From NCBI GenBank assembly GCA_964203235.1, contig CAXNLE010000001.1, positions 248,001 to 312,000 on the forward strand: a stretch of DNA of 64,000 nt, read 5' to 3'. Source of the stretch: BACL27 sp964203235. GTDB lineage: Bacteria; Actinomycetota; Acidimicrobiia; Acidimicrobiales; Ilumatobacteraceae. This document shows positions 8,337 to 15,393 of the stretch, piece after piece. The notes beneath the pieces are model-generated. The model made no database searches and was not told where the DNA came from. It saw nothing but the letters and a program-made list of their open reading frames with translations. A program made the translations under genes and the position numbers. How positions within the stretch are numbered: position 1 is the stretch's first letter; each line of letters begins with the position of its first letter.

Positions 8337-10733
8337 ATGAAGATTAAGAGCATCAATAGTTGGAGCCCTCAGCAAGTCGTATCGGCATTAATTGTCTGTG
8401 GTTCGACCTTGATGCTGTTGTTGACATTGCAGCCAGAATTAATTTTTTCAAACAACACGCCAACGGGTGGTGACATGGGCGCCCATGTCTACGGCCCCGC
8501 ATTTTTGCGAGATTTCATGTTGCCGCACTTTCGTCTAAATGGATGGAGCAACGACTGGTACGCGGGCTTTCCGATGTATCGCTTTTATATGTTGATTCCG
8601 GCTTTATTGGTGCTGGTTATTGATCTAATCGCACCGTATGGAATCGCTCTGAAAATTATTGCGGTAATCGGCATTTTGTCATTGCCTGTTTGTACGTGGC
8701 TATTCGGAAAGTTTTCTCGGTTGCTATTTCCAATCCCGGAGATTCTGACTCTGGCTTCGGTTGTTTTTTTGTATGACGAAAGTTTTACGATCTACGGCGG
8801 AAACATTGCGTCAACCATGGCTGGCGAATTTTCGTTCTCGATATCGCTTTCACTCGCGGTGTTGACATTTGGATTGTTTATTCGATCACTCAACGAAGGT
8901 CGTGGTCACATGATCACGGCTTGCATGCTGGCGCTAAGCGCGCTATCTCACGGAATCGTTTTGCTTTTTGTTTTTGGTGGCGTCGCACTGATAGCAATTT
9001 TGTGGCAGGTGTTAAATACTGGCCGCCGAATTTTGAATTCGGCAAGTTTGATTATTGGTACGGCAATTTTGCTATCCGCATTTTGGGTCGTCCCATTTTT
9101 GACGAGCCATGCGTATATGACGGATATGAAATACGAACCTCGTCCGAGTGGCACAGCCGACTCGTTTTGGAAGATGTTTTTTCCATTGCCGCTTTATTGG
9201 AATATTTTCATAACACTGTTTGCAGTCATCGGATTCATCGCTTGCATATTGCGACGCAATCGAGTCGGTATTTGGATAGGCGTTTACTGCGCAGCACTCG
9301 TAGTTGGTGTTTTTGTAAGTCGTGGCGGTCTACCAATTATCGGAATGTTATGGAACCCAAGACTGTTGCCGTTTCTTTTTCTGCTTCGCTACATGCTGAT
9401 GATGATCGGACTGTACGAACTAGTTGTTGGTGTATGGCGTGTCTTTGGGCTTCTGCGAGTTGCGAAAAATGCTCTGGCTAAAGAAAGTTATGAATCATTG
9501 AAGCCAGTTGTCTCGCTTCGAAATTTTGCGCAGTTCAATTTGTGGTGGGCAACCGCAATGGCGCTATTCGTAGTCGGCGTAATTGGTTTTAGATTTCAAG
9601 AACTTCCGTTCGGAAAACTTGCATCAGATTCTGCTGGGGCAATGCAATACAAGTGGGGTCCGATATCGACTAAAGCCTCAAACGATGGTTTCGTCGACGG
9701 TTGGGCACGATGGAACTTCACCGGCTACGAGGGCAAGAGTGCCTATGCCGAGTATCACGATCTCATTGAAACGATGAAGTCGCTAGGCAACGACACCGCG
9801 CACGGTTGTGGTCGCGCACTTTGGGAGAGTAGCGGAGAACTAAATAAATATGGCACGACGATGTCGTTGATGTTGTTGCCACATTGGACAAAAGGTTGCA
9901 TCGGCTCAATGGAAGGTTTGAATTTCGAAGCGTCTGGTACGACTCCGTATCACTTTATTACTTCGGCAGCGATGTCAAAACAAAGCAGTAATCCTGTTCG
10001 CGAGTTACGTTACGACAACAATAACGCTGGTCTTGGTGTTCGCTACATGCAAGAGCTTGGGGTTAAATATTTTCTGGCATTTACAAAAGAAGCTATTGCT
10101 CAAGCCAACTTGCAAGCAGCACTTGTTGAAGTGAAACGAAGTGGCCCGTGGGTTATTTATCAAGTCGGCGATAGCGAATTAGTTGTGCCACTAAAAGCGC
10201 AACCAGTGATTGTCAATAGTCGTACTGGTGATGTAAAAGAACGTTGGTTAGAAATTGGTACAAGTTGGTTTCAGCACCCTGAAGATTGGTCGGCGGTGCC
10301 AGTCGAAAAAGGATTAGACACTTGGCAACGAGTTGATGTAGCTATTGACCTGACTCGTCGTGACGGTGAGCCGGGCGTATCAAGTCGACGTGTTGATATT
10401 GTTACTCCGACTCAAGCAATAGATATTGTCGAATCAAAGCCAACAAAAGTTACAAATCTTGTGCTTGAAGACTCGGCGATTTCTTTTAGCGTTGATCAGA
10501 TCGGTCAACCAATTCTTGTGCGGATGAGTTACTTTCCGAATTGGAAAGTTTCTGGGGCAAAAGGACCATTTCGTGTTGCGCCCAACATGATGGTGGTAGT
10601 GCCAACGAAGTTAGATGTTCGTTTAAATTATGGCTATACGAAGTTGGATTTATTTGCCTATGTATTAACGGCAATCGGAATCGCAATTATGTTCATGCGA
10701 TGGCGCCGTCAAATTGACGCACGAATTATTTAG
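8337..10733 (+). CDS. Large polytopic membrane protein, 6-pyruvoyl-tetrahydropterin synthase-related membrane family
   Basis: This 798-residue protein has a GT-C-like layout: a membrane helix at residues 14-34, then a large loop with GGDMGAH and WYAGFPMYRFYM, followed by about ten further membrane segments to roughly residue 430, a soluble domain, and one last membrane helix at about 770-790. The D-containing first loop next to the membrane resembles lipid-linked sugar transferases (GT-C fold). The family is annotated in databases as PTPS-related membrane protein, although no pterin chemistry is evident here. A role in envelope glycan transfer is inference, supported by the phosphomannomutase immediately downstream. 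The ATG at 8337 follows TAGAGT by nine bases. Confidence 0.65.
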   Translation: MKIKSINSWSPQQVVSALIVCGSTLMLLLTLQPELIFSNNTPTGGDMGAHVYGPAFLRDFMLPHFRLNGWSNDWYAGFPMYRFYMLIPALLVLVIDLIAPYGIALKIIAVIGILSLPVCTWLFGKFSRLLFPIPEILTLASVVFLYDESFTIYGGNIASTMAGEFSFSISLSLAVLTFGLFIRSLNEGRGHMITACMLALSALSHGIVLLFVFGGVALIAILWQVLNTGRRILNSASLIIGTAILLSAFWVVPFLTSHAYMTDMKYEPRPSGTADSFWKMFFPLPLYWNIFITLFAVIGFIACILRRNRVGIWIGVYCAALVVGVFVSRGGLPIIGMLWNPRLLPFLFLLRYMLMMIGLYELVVGVWRVFGLLRVAKNALAKESYESLKPVVSLRNFAQFNLWWATAMALFVVGVIGFRFQELPFGKLASDSAGAMQYKWGPISTKASNDGFVDGWARWNFTGYEGKSAYAEYHDLIETMKSLGNDTAHGCGRALWESSGELNKYGTTMSLMLLPHWTKGCIGSMEGLNFEASGTTPYHFITSAAMSKQSSNPVRELRYDNNNAGLGVRYMQELGVKYFLAFTKEAIAQANLQAALVEVKRSGPWVIYQVGDSELVVPLKAQPVIVNSRTGDVKERWLEIGTSWFQHPEDWSAVPVEKGLDTWQRVDVAIDLTRRDGEPGVSSRRVDIVTPTQAIDIVESKPTKVTNLVLEDSAISFSVDQIGQPILVRMSYFPNWKVSGAKGPFRVAPNMMVVVPTKLDVRLNYGYTKLDLFAYVLTAIGIAIMFMRWRRQIDARII

Positions 10734-10745
10734 GCTGCAATCAAC

Positions 10746-10751
10746 TAGCAT
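10746..10751 (+). promoter_or_regulatory. -10 element of phosphomannomutase gene (leaderless)
   Basis: TAGCAT is followed by eight bases and then GTG at 10760. This argues for GTG 10760 rather than TTG 10751 as the start, because TTG 10751 overlaps the hexamer itself. Confidence 0.5.
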
Positions 10752-10759
10752 TGAAATCC

Positions 10760-12112
10760 GTGTCAAACTTAGAAGCAACCGTAAAGGCTTATGACATTCG
10801 GGGCACCGTGCCCGACCAACTTGATGCAACCTTGACTCACGCGCTTGGCGTTGCTTTTGCAAAATTCTCTGAAGCGAAGATGATCGTCGTCGCACACGAC
10901 ATGCGCCCGAGTGGCCCAGAGCTTGTTGAAGCATTTCAGCGAGGATTAACCGAGCAAGGTGTCGATGTAATTAATCTTGGTTTGGCAAGTACTGACTTGC
11001 TTTATTTCGCATCGGGAGTACTTGACGCTCCAGGCGCAATGTTTACCGCCTCGCATAATCCTGCGCAATATAACGGCATCAAGTGTTGCCTCTCGGGTGC
11101 GCGATCTATTGGTATTGATAATGGACTGCGCGAGATGAAAGCGATCGCTCAAGACGTTTTAGATGGCAAAGGACCGGAAGTTGCAAAAGAACTCGGTGAA
11201 GTGTCGCATAAAAATATGCTTGCAGAATTCGTTGATCATGTCGTGAGTTTTATTGACACGAAGTCACTTCGCAAATTAAAGATCGTCGCCGACACCGCTA
11301 ATGGCATGGGTGGACTTGTTGCCCCGGCCGTGTTTGATCGCCTTAGCGAATTTGAACTCGAGGTGATGTATGGCGAACTCGACGGCACATTTCCGAATCA
11401 TCCTGCTGACCCAATTCAGCCAGCCAACCAGCGTGACCTTCAGGCGCGTGTGATCTCAGGCAACTTTGATGTGGGTTTGGCATTTGACGGCGATGCTGAC
11501 CGTGTTTTTTTGGTTGATGAATTGGGCAAAAGTGTCTCAGGCAGTACGACCACAGCGCTACTGGCATCAGTGTTTTTGCGCACACATCCAGAGTCGACAA
11601 TTCTTTACAACTTGATTTGTTCTCGAATCGTGCCCGAGACGATTACCGAGATGGGTGGCAAACCGATTCGTACCAAAAACGGCCATAGTTATATGAAGCA
11701 AGTGATGGCTCAAACGGGTGCAGTTTTTGCGGGCGAGCATTCGGGTCATTACTACTTTGCTGATAACTACCGAGCAGACAGCGGTTTGATTGCGACGATG
11801 GTCGTACTTGGCGAAATGAGCCGAACAGGTAAAACGTTGTCTGAGTTGCGGGCACCATTCGAGAAATACGCAGGTAGCGGCGAGATCAATACACAAGTCA
11901 AAGATATTTCGGTAGTTATAGAACGCGTGACTAAGCAATTCGCGTCTTATCCACAAGATCATCTTGATGGGCTGACGGTCGATTGCGGATCATGGTGGTT
12001 TAACGTCCGGCCTTCAAACACAGAGCCGTTATTGCGATTGAATCTTGAGGCTGCGACGCGTGAAGAGTGTGACGAACATGTCGCCGAGTTATTGATGCTG
12101 ATCACGGCATAA
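10760..12112 (+). CDS. manB: Phosphomannomutase/phosphoglucomutase
   Basis: This is an alpha-D-phosphohexomutase that converts hexose 6-phosphate to hexose 1-phosphate, feeding GDP-mannose or UDP-/ADP-glucose synthesis. It is 450 residues from the proposed GTG. The phosphoserine loop is TASHNP (serine near residue 98), the metal-binding loop is DGDADR (about 243-248), the sugar-binding loop is GEHSGHYYF, and the C-terminal phosphate-binding loop is RPSNTEPLLR. All four domains are present and full length. Its place after a GT-C-like membrane protein suggests supply of sugar donors for envelope glycans. Whether mannose or glucose phosphate is preferred cannot be read from the sequence. Confidence 0.92.
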   Translation: MSNLEATVKAYDIRGTVPDQLDATLTHALGVAFAKFSEAKMIVVAHDMRPSGPELVEAFQRGLTEQGVDVINLGLASTDLLYFASGVLDAPGAMFTASHNPAQYNGIKCCLSGARSIGIDNGLREMKAIAQDVLDGKGPEVAKELGEVSHKNMLAEFVDHVVSFIDTKSLRKLKIVADTANGMGGLVAPAVFDRLSEFELEVMYGELDGTFPNHPADPIQPANQRDLQARVISGNFDVGLAFDGDADRVFLVDELGKSVSGSTTTALLASVFLRTHPESTILYNLICSRIVPETITEMGGKPIRTKNGHSYMKQVMAQTGAVFAGEHSGHYYFADNYRADSGLIATMVVLGEMSRTGKTLSELRAPFEKYAGSGEINTQVKDISVVIERVTKQFASYPQDHLDGLTVDCGSWWFNVRPSNTEPLLRLNLEAATREECDEHVAELLMLITA

Positions 12113-12125
12113 GTGCCGTAAGTGT

Positions 12126-12131
12126 TATTGT
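12126..12131 (+). promoter_or_regulatory. -10 element of the Trm112-like gene (leaderless)
   Basis: TATTGT followed by exactly seven bases and the GTG start at 12139; no Shine-Dalgarno sequence. Confidence 0.5.
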
Positions 12132-12138
12132 CTTAGCC

Positions 12139-12384
12139 GTGAGTATCAGTGAATTTTCGTTGAATCCTCGGTTGCTTGAGATTCTGGCGTGTCCGAAAGA
12201 TAAAGGAAGTTTGATCTATTACGAGGATGAGCAGTGTCTCTATAATCCGCGTTTGCAGATGCGTTACGAAATTCTTAATGGCATTCCAGTAATGCTGATT
12301 GATCAAGCAAAAACTCTGAATCAACTTGAGCATGAGCGACTTGCCGACAAGGCTAAGCAACTTGGTCTTAAGCCAACTTTTTAA
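12139..12384 (+). CDS. Trm112-like (UPF0434/DUF343) protein
   Basis: This short protein of 81 residues has the fold and motifs of the bacterial Trm112/YcaR family: L-LEILACPKDKG near residues 10-22, then YNPRLQMRYEILNGIPVML, which is the conserved Y-PI-DGIP-ML segment. Only one cysteine of the usual zinc-ribbon set remains (ACPKD), as in other zinc-less bacterial members. Trm112 proteins stabilise partner methyltransferases. Here the neighbouring ahcY removes S-adenosylhomocysteine, the product of methylation, so a methyltransferase connection is an attractive inference, not proof. Translation probably starts at the 5' end of the transcript at GTG 12139. Confidence 0.75.
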   Translation: MSISEFSLNPRLLEILACPKDKGSLIYYEDEQCLYNPRLQMRYEILNGIPVMLIDQAKTLNQLEHERLADKAKQLGLKPTF

Positions 12385-12459
12385 TTAAAACAATAATAAC
12401 TAATTACAAAATTAAACAAAAAATAAAACAAAATAAAACAAATTAAAAAAAATTAAACT
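12373..12459 (+). promoter_or_regulatory. G-free A-rich leader of ahcY
   Basis: Eighty-seven consecutive bases contain no G on the + strand and consist mostly of A with scattered T and C, including repeats of an AAATAAAACA decamer at 12421-12440. The segment ends just before a clear Shine-Dalgarno (GGAG, 12460-12463) seven bases upstream of the ahcY ATG. Such RNA cannot form G-C pairs with itself, so it should be an unstructured ribosome landing site. Confidence 0.6.
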
Positions 12460-12468
12460 GGAGTAAAA

Positions 12469-13923
12469 ATGTCATCGTCAAGTTTTGCTGAACGAAAAGA
12501 TTACCGTGTTGCCGACCTGTCAATGGCGCTGTTTGGTCGCAAAGAAATTCATCTCGCTGAGCACGAAATGCCCGGCTTGCGCGCATTGCGTAAAGAATTC
12601 GGTGTGTCAAAGCCGCTCAAGGGTGCGCGCATTTCTGGCTCGTTGCACATGACGATTCAAACTGCTGTTTTGATTGAAACGCTTGTTCATCTCGGCGCGG
12701 AAGTGCGTTGGGCAAGTTGCAATATTTTCTCTACACAAGATCATGCAGCGGCGGCAGTTGTAGTTGGCCCAAATGGAACCGTGGAAAACCCACAAGGCGT
12801 GCCGGTGTACGCGTGGAAGGGTGAGACCCTCGAAGAATATTGGTGGGCGACTGATCAAATGATGACATGGCCCGACGGTGATGGCCCGAACATGATTCTT
12901 GATGATGGTGGCGACGCAACGATGTTGCTGCACAAGGGTGTTGAATACGAAAAGGCGGGAGCGGTTCCTGATCCAACGACGGCGTCTAATCCTGAACTTG
13001 CAATCGTTCTTGGTTTGTTACAACGTGGCTTGAAAACCAGCCCATCGCGTTGGACGAAGATGTCGAAACTCATTAAAGGCGTTACTGAAGAGACAACAAC
13101 TGGTGTTAAACGTCTTTACAAAATGGCGCAAGACAAAGAACTTTTGTTTCCAGCGATCAATGTCAATGACAGCGTCACGAAAAGCAAGTTCGACAATCTT
13201 TATGGTTGCCGACACTCGTTGATTGACGCACTCAATCGCGCGACCGACGTGATGATCGCAGGCAAGATGGCAGTCGTTTGTGGATACGGCGATGTCGGCA
13301 AAGGATGTGCGCAAAGCCTTCGTGGTCAAGGTGCGCGAGTTGTTGTTACTGAGATTGATCCGATTAATGCATTACAAGCGGCGATGGAGGGTTACATAGT
13401 TAACACTCTTGAAAATGTTGTTGGTGTTGCCGATATTTTTGTAACAGCAACTGGCAACGAAGCGATCGTTACCGCAGAGCACATGGCAAAAATGAAGCAC
13501 AATGCGATCGTTTGCAACATCGGTCACTTCGATAACGAAATTGATATGGCAGGACTATCACGCAGCGGCGCAACTCGCGACGAATTAAAAACTGGTACAG
13601 ATCTTTGGACATTCGCAGATGGCCACGCTGTAATTGTTCTTGCCGAAGGACGACTTGTAAACCTTGGTTGTGCAACTGGACACCCGAGTTTTGTGATGAG
13701 CTGCTCGTTTACCAATCAAGTTATTGCACAGATCGAGTTGTTTAACAACACTAAAAATTATCCGCTTGGCGTTTATGTTTTGCCAAAACATCTTGACGAG
13801 AAAGTTGCTGCGTTGCATTTAGATGCACTTGGCGCAATCTTGACAAAACTTTCGGATGAGCAGTCAGAATATCTTGGCATTGAGCCAAGTGGTCCGTTTA
13901 AAACAGAGCGTTACCGCTACTAG
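12469..13923 (+). CDS. ahcY: Adenosylhomocysteinase
   Basis: The enzyme hydrolyses S-adenosylhomocysteine to adenosine and homocysteine with bound NAD+, relieving product inhibition of methyltransferases. The protein has 484 residues, the long actinobacterial form. Visible signatures: the substrate domain with SLHMTIQTAVLIE and SCNIFSTQDHAAAA, the NAD-binding GYGDVGKGCA followed by VTEIDPINA, the hinge region CNIGHFDNEID, and the C-terminal dimer tail ending FKTERYRY. It has one of the few clear Shine-Dalgarno sequences here (GGAG), preceded by a G-free leader. The last codons form the first unit of a 23-bp tandem repeat that continues past the stop. Confidence 0.97.
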   Translation: MSSSSFAERKDYRVADLSMALFGRKEIHLAEHEMPGLRALRKEFGVSKPLKGARISGSLHMTIQTAVLIETLVHLGAEVRWASCNIFSTQDHAAAAVVVGPNGTVENPQGVPVYAWKGETLEEYWWATDQMMTWPDGDGPNMILDDGGDATMLLHKGVEYEKAGAVPDPTTASNPELAIVLGLLQRGLKTSPSRWTKMSKLIKGVTEETTTGVKRLYKMAQDKELLFPAINVNDSVTKSKFDNLYGCRHSLIDALNRATDVMIAGKMAVVCGYGDVGKGCAQSLRGQGARVVVTEIDPINALQAAMEGYIVNTLENVVGVADIFVTATGNEAIVTAEHMAKMKHNAIVCNIGHFDNEIDMAGLSRSGATRDELKTGTDLWTFADGHAVIVLAEGRLVNLGCATGHPSFVMSCSFTNQVIAQIELFNNTKNYPLGVYVLPKHLDEKVAALHLDALGAILTKLSDEQSEYLGIEPSGPFKTERYRY

Positions 13924-13974
13924 TTTACGAGCGGTACCGCTACAAGTTAACGAGCGTTACCGCTATTTGTTAAC
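13906..13974 (+). repeat. Three-unit 23-bp tandem repeat at the ahcY 3' end
   Basis: Three head-to-tail 23-bp units lie at 13906-13928, 13929-13951 and 13952-13974. The core GAGCGTTACCGCTA is nearly invariant, and the 8-bp spacer varies. The first unit is the ahcY terminal coding sequence plus its TAG stop. The third reaches the stop codon of the convergent yczE-type gene. Origin by duplication of the ahcY tail is inference. Confidence 0.8.
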
Positions 13975-14587
13975 CAGCATTTTTTCTTACCGCTAAGCGT
14001 GGTAAGAAAAAATGCACCAGTGGCCCTACGCCAAATGCAAATGCGAAAGTTGCAACACCAACTTGACCACCCAATAGCCAGCCGGTAATCAGCACTATAA
14101 CTTCAACAGCCGTTCGTCCTTTGCGAATTGGAATACCACGTTTTGCAAGCCCGGTCATTAAACCGTCGCGTGGTCCTGGCCCGAGTGCGCTGCCGATGTA
14201 AAGGCCTGATCCGATTGCGACAACAACGATTCCCGACAATGCCATCAGAATTTGAATCAGGATGTTTGACGGTTCAGGGATTATCCCAAGTGCGATATCG
14301 GCGACTAATCCAATTTCAAGTGCATTAAGAATTGTGCCAAGACCAGGTTTTTGCTTCAGGGGAATCCAAAGTAATAGCAACGAAAAACCGGTGAGCACGA
14401 TGATTTTGCCAATTGAGATGCCAGTCTGTTTGGCGATGCCTTGATGAAACACATCCCATGGTGGTGCACCAATATTGGCGTTCATCTGCATTGAGATGCC
14501 AATGCTAAATAGCGACAAGCCGAGCACACAACGAACTAGTCGACGCCCAAGCCGATCGCGAAATTCGAGAGACTCTAAACCTTGCAC
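13970..14587 (-). CDS. YczE/YyaS/YitT family membrane protein
   Basis: This 205-residue integral membrane protein has five or six hydrophobic segments and the YczE family motifs: GAPPWDVFHQG near residues 41-51 and LGPGPRDGLMTGL in the second half. The family has no established biochemical role. The start is GTG at 14587, six bases after a TAGCCT hexamer. Its last dozen codons (PRLAVRKNAG) are encoded by the long inverted repeat, and its stop codon lies in the third unit of the ahcY-derived tandem repeat. The C-terminus may therefore have been remodelled when the repeat spread; that is inference. Confidence 0.8.
   Translation of the reverse strand: MQGLESLEFRDRLGRRLVRCVLGLSLFSIGISMQMNANIGAPPWDVFHQGIAKQTGISIGKIIVLTGFSLLLLWIPLKQKPGLGTILNALEIGLVADIALGIIPEPSNILIQILMALSGIVVVAIGSGLYIGSALGPGPRDGLMTGLAKRGIPIRKGRTAVEVIVLITGWLLGGQVGVATFAFAFGVGPLVHFFLPRLAVRKNAG
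13977..14015. terminator. Long inverted repeat between convergent ahcY and yczE-type gene
   Basis: Perfect 15-bp arms (13977-13991 and 14001-14015) flank a 9-base loop. The arms contain a T6/A6 tract. The hairpin lies 53 bases after the ahcY stop and inside the last codons of the minus-strand gene, so it probably ends transcription from the plus side and perhaps both. There is no U tract after the stem, so it is not a textbook Rho-independent terminator. Confidence 0.55.
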
Positions 14588-14593
14588 CGTTGC

Positions 14594-14599
14594 AGGCTA
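14594..14599 (-). promoter_or_regulatory. -10 element of the yczE-type gene (leaderless)
   Basis: TAGCCT on the minus strand, then six bases, then GTG at 14587. Confidence 0.45.
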
Positions 14600-14631
14600 G
14601 TCGTTTACTGGCGCGCGACACCCTGTGGGCA

Positions 14632-14637
14632 TAATTT
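14632..14637 (+). promoter_or_regulatory. -10 element of the comF-like gene (leaderless)
   Basis: TAATTT, six bases, then ATG at 14644. With the yczE-type -10 it forms a compact divergent promoter region of about 55 bases. Confidence 0.5.
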
Positions 14638-14643
14638 GCCTTT

Positions 14644-15393
14644 ATGGCGATGATCACGATTTCGAGAACTAGCTTCAAAGATTTTGTTGGCAGAGTTTTT
14701 GGTTCGACGTGTCCTGGGTGCCTATTATCTTCTTCATCAGTAGTTTGCAAAAATTGTGTTGAACAAATATCGCAAATTGAGAATTTGGATAGTTCACCAA
14801 AGTTTCACGGTTTTAGTAATAGCGTTCGGGGTGAAGCTCGCCCCGAAGTCAGCCCGCAAATAATAGTCGCCTTCGGCTACAGCAAAACTGTTCGCCAGAT
14901 GATACTGAGCATGAAGTATCGCAACATGAGATCGTCGGTTGCTGTGCTTGGCACGGCGCTTGCAGAACGAATAATTCAAGAGACAGCTATCTCAGATCAA
15001 AAAATTGATTTGATTTCTTGGGCACCGACTACTGCCCGCCGAAAGTTAGAGCGCGGCCACGACCACGCTGAAATCCTTGCACGATTTGTCGCCAAAAAGT
15101 TACAGGTTCAATGTCGAGGGGTATTACGCCGTCAGACCGATCAACCGCAGACTGGCCGAACCCGACAACAGCGACTAGTTGGGCCACGGTTTGTATCTCG
15201 TCCAATAAATAATCAATGTGTTGTCGTGATTGACGACGTTGTCACAACTGGCACAACTCTTAAGCATGCCTCTCAAGCACTTTACGAAGGCGGGGCTGAA
15301 CTGGTTATCTGCGCTGCGGTAGCATCTACTGTCTTATGGCAATCCTCGATCGAATCCTGCGGGCCGGCGAAGGCAAGAAGGTTAAGGCGTTAG
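14644..15393 (+). CDS. ComF family phosphoribosyltransferase-like protein
   Basis: This 249-residue protein has an N-terminal zinc-finger-like CPGC...CKNC (starting near residue 24) and a C-terminal type I phosphoribosyltransferase domain with the PRPP loop VVVIDDVVTTGTTL. ComF proteins are linked to DNA uptake and replication restart in competent bacteria. In actinobacteria the gene commonly lies just upstream of secA or hpf, and its role is unclear. The family usually ends shortly after the PRPP loop and helix; here the frame runs 58 bases into secA, adding a basic tail that ends in RRLRR. Confidence 0.82.
   Translation: MAMITISRTSFKDFVGRVFGSTCPGCLLSSSSVVCKNCVEQISQIENLDSSPKFHGFSNSVRGEARPEVSPQIIVAFGYSKTVRQMILSMKYRNMRSSVAVLGTALAERIIQETAISDQKIDLISWAPTTARRKLERGHDHAEILARFVAKKLQVQCRGVLRRQTDQPQTGRTRQQRLVGPRFVSRPINNQCVVVIDDVVTTGTTLKHASQALYEGGAELVICAAVASTVLWQSSIESCGPAKARRLRR

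Noticed and set aside
12385..12468. SAH-riboswitch before ahcY
   Set aside because: The leader is G-free and cannot form the GC-rich aptamer of that class.
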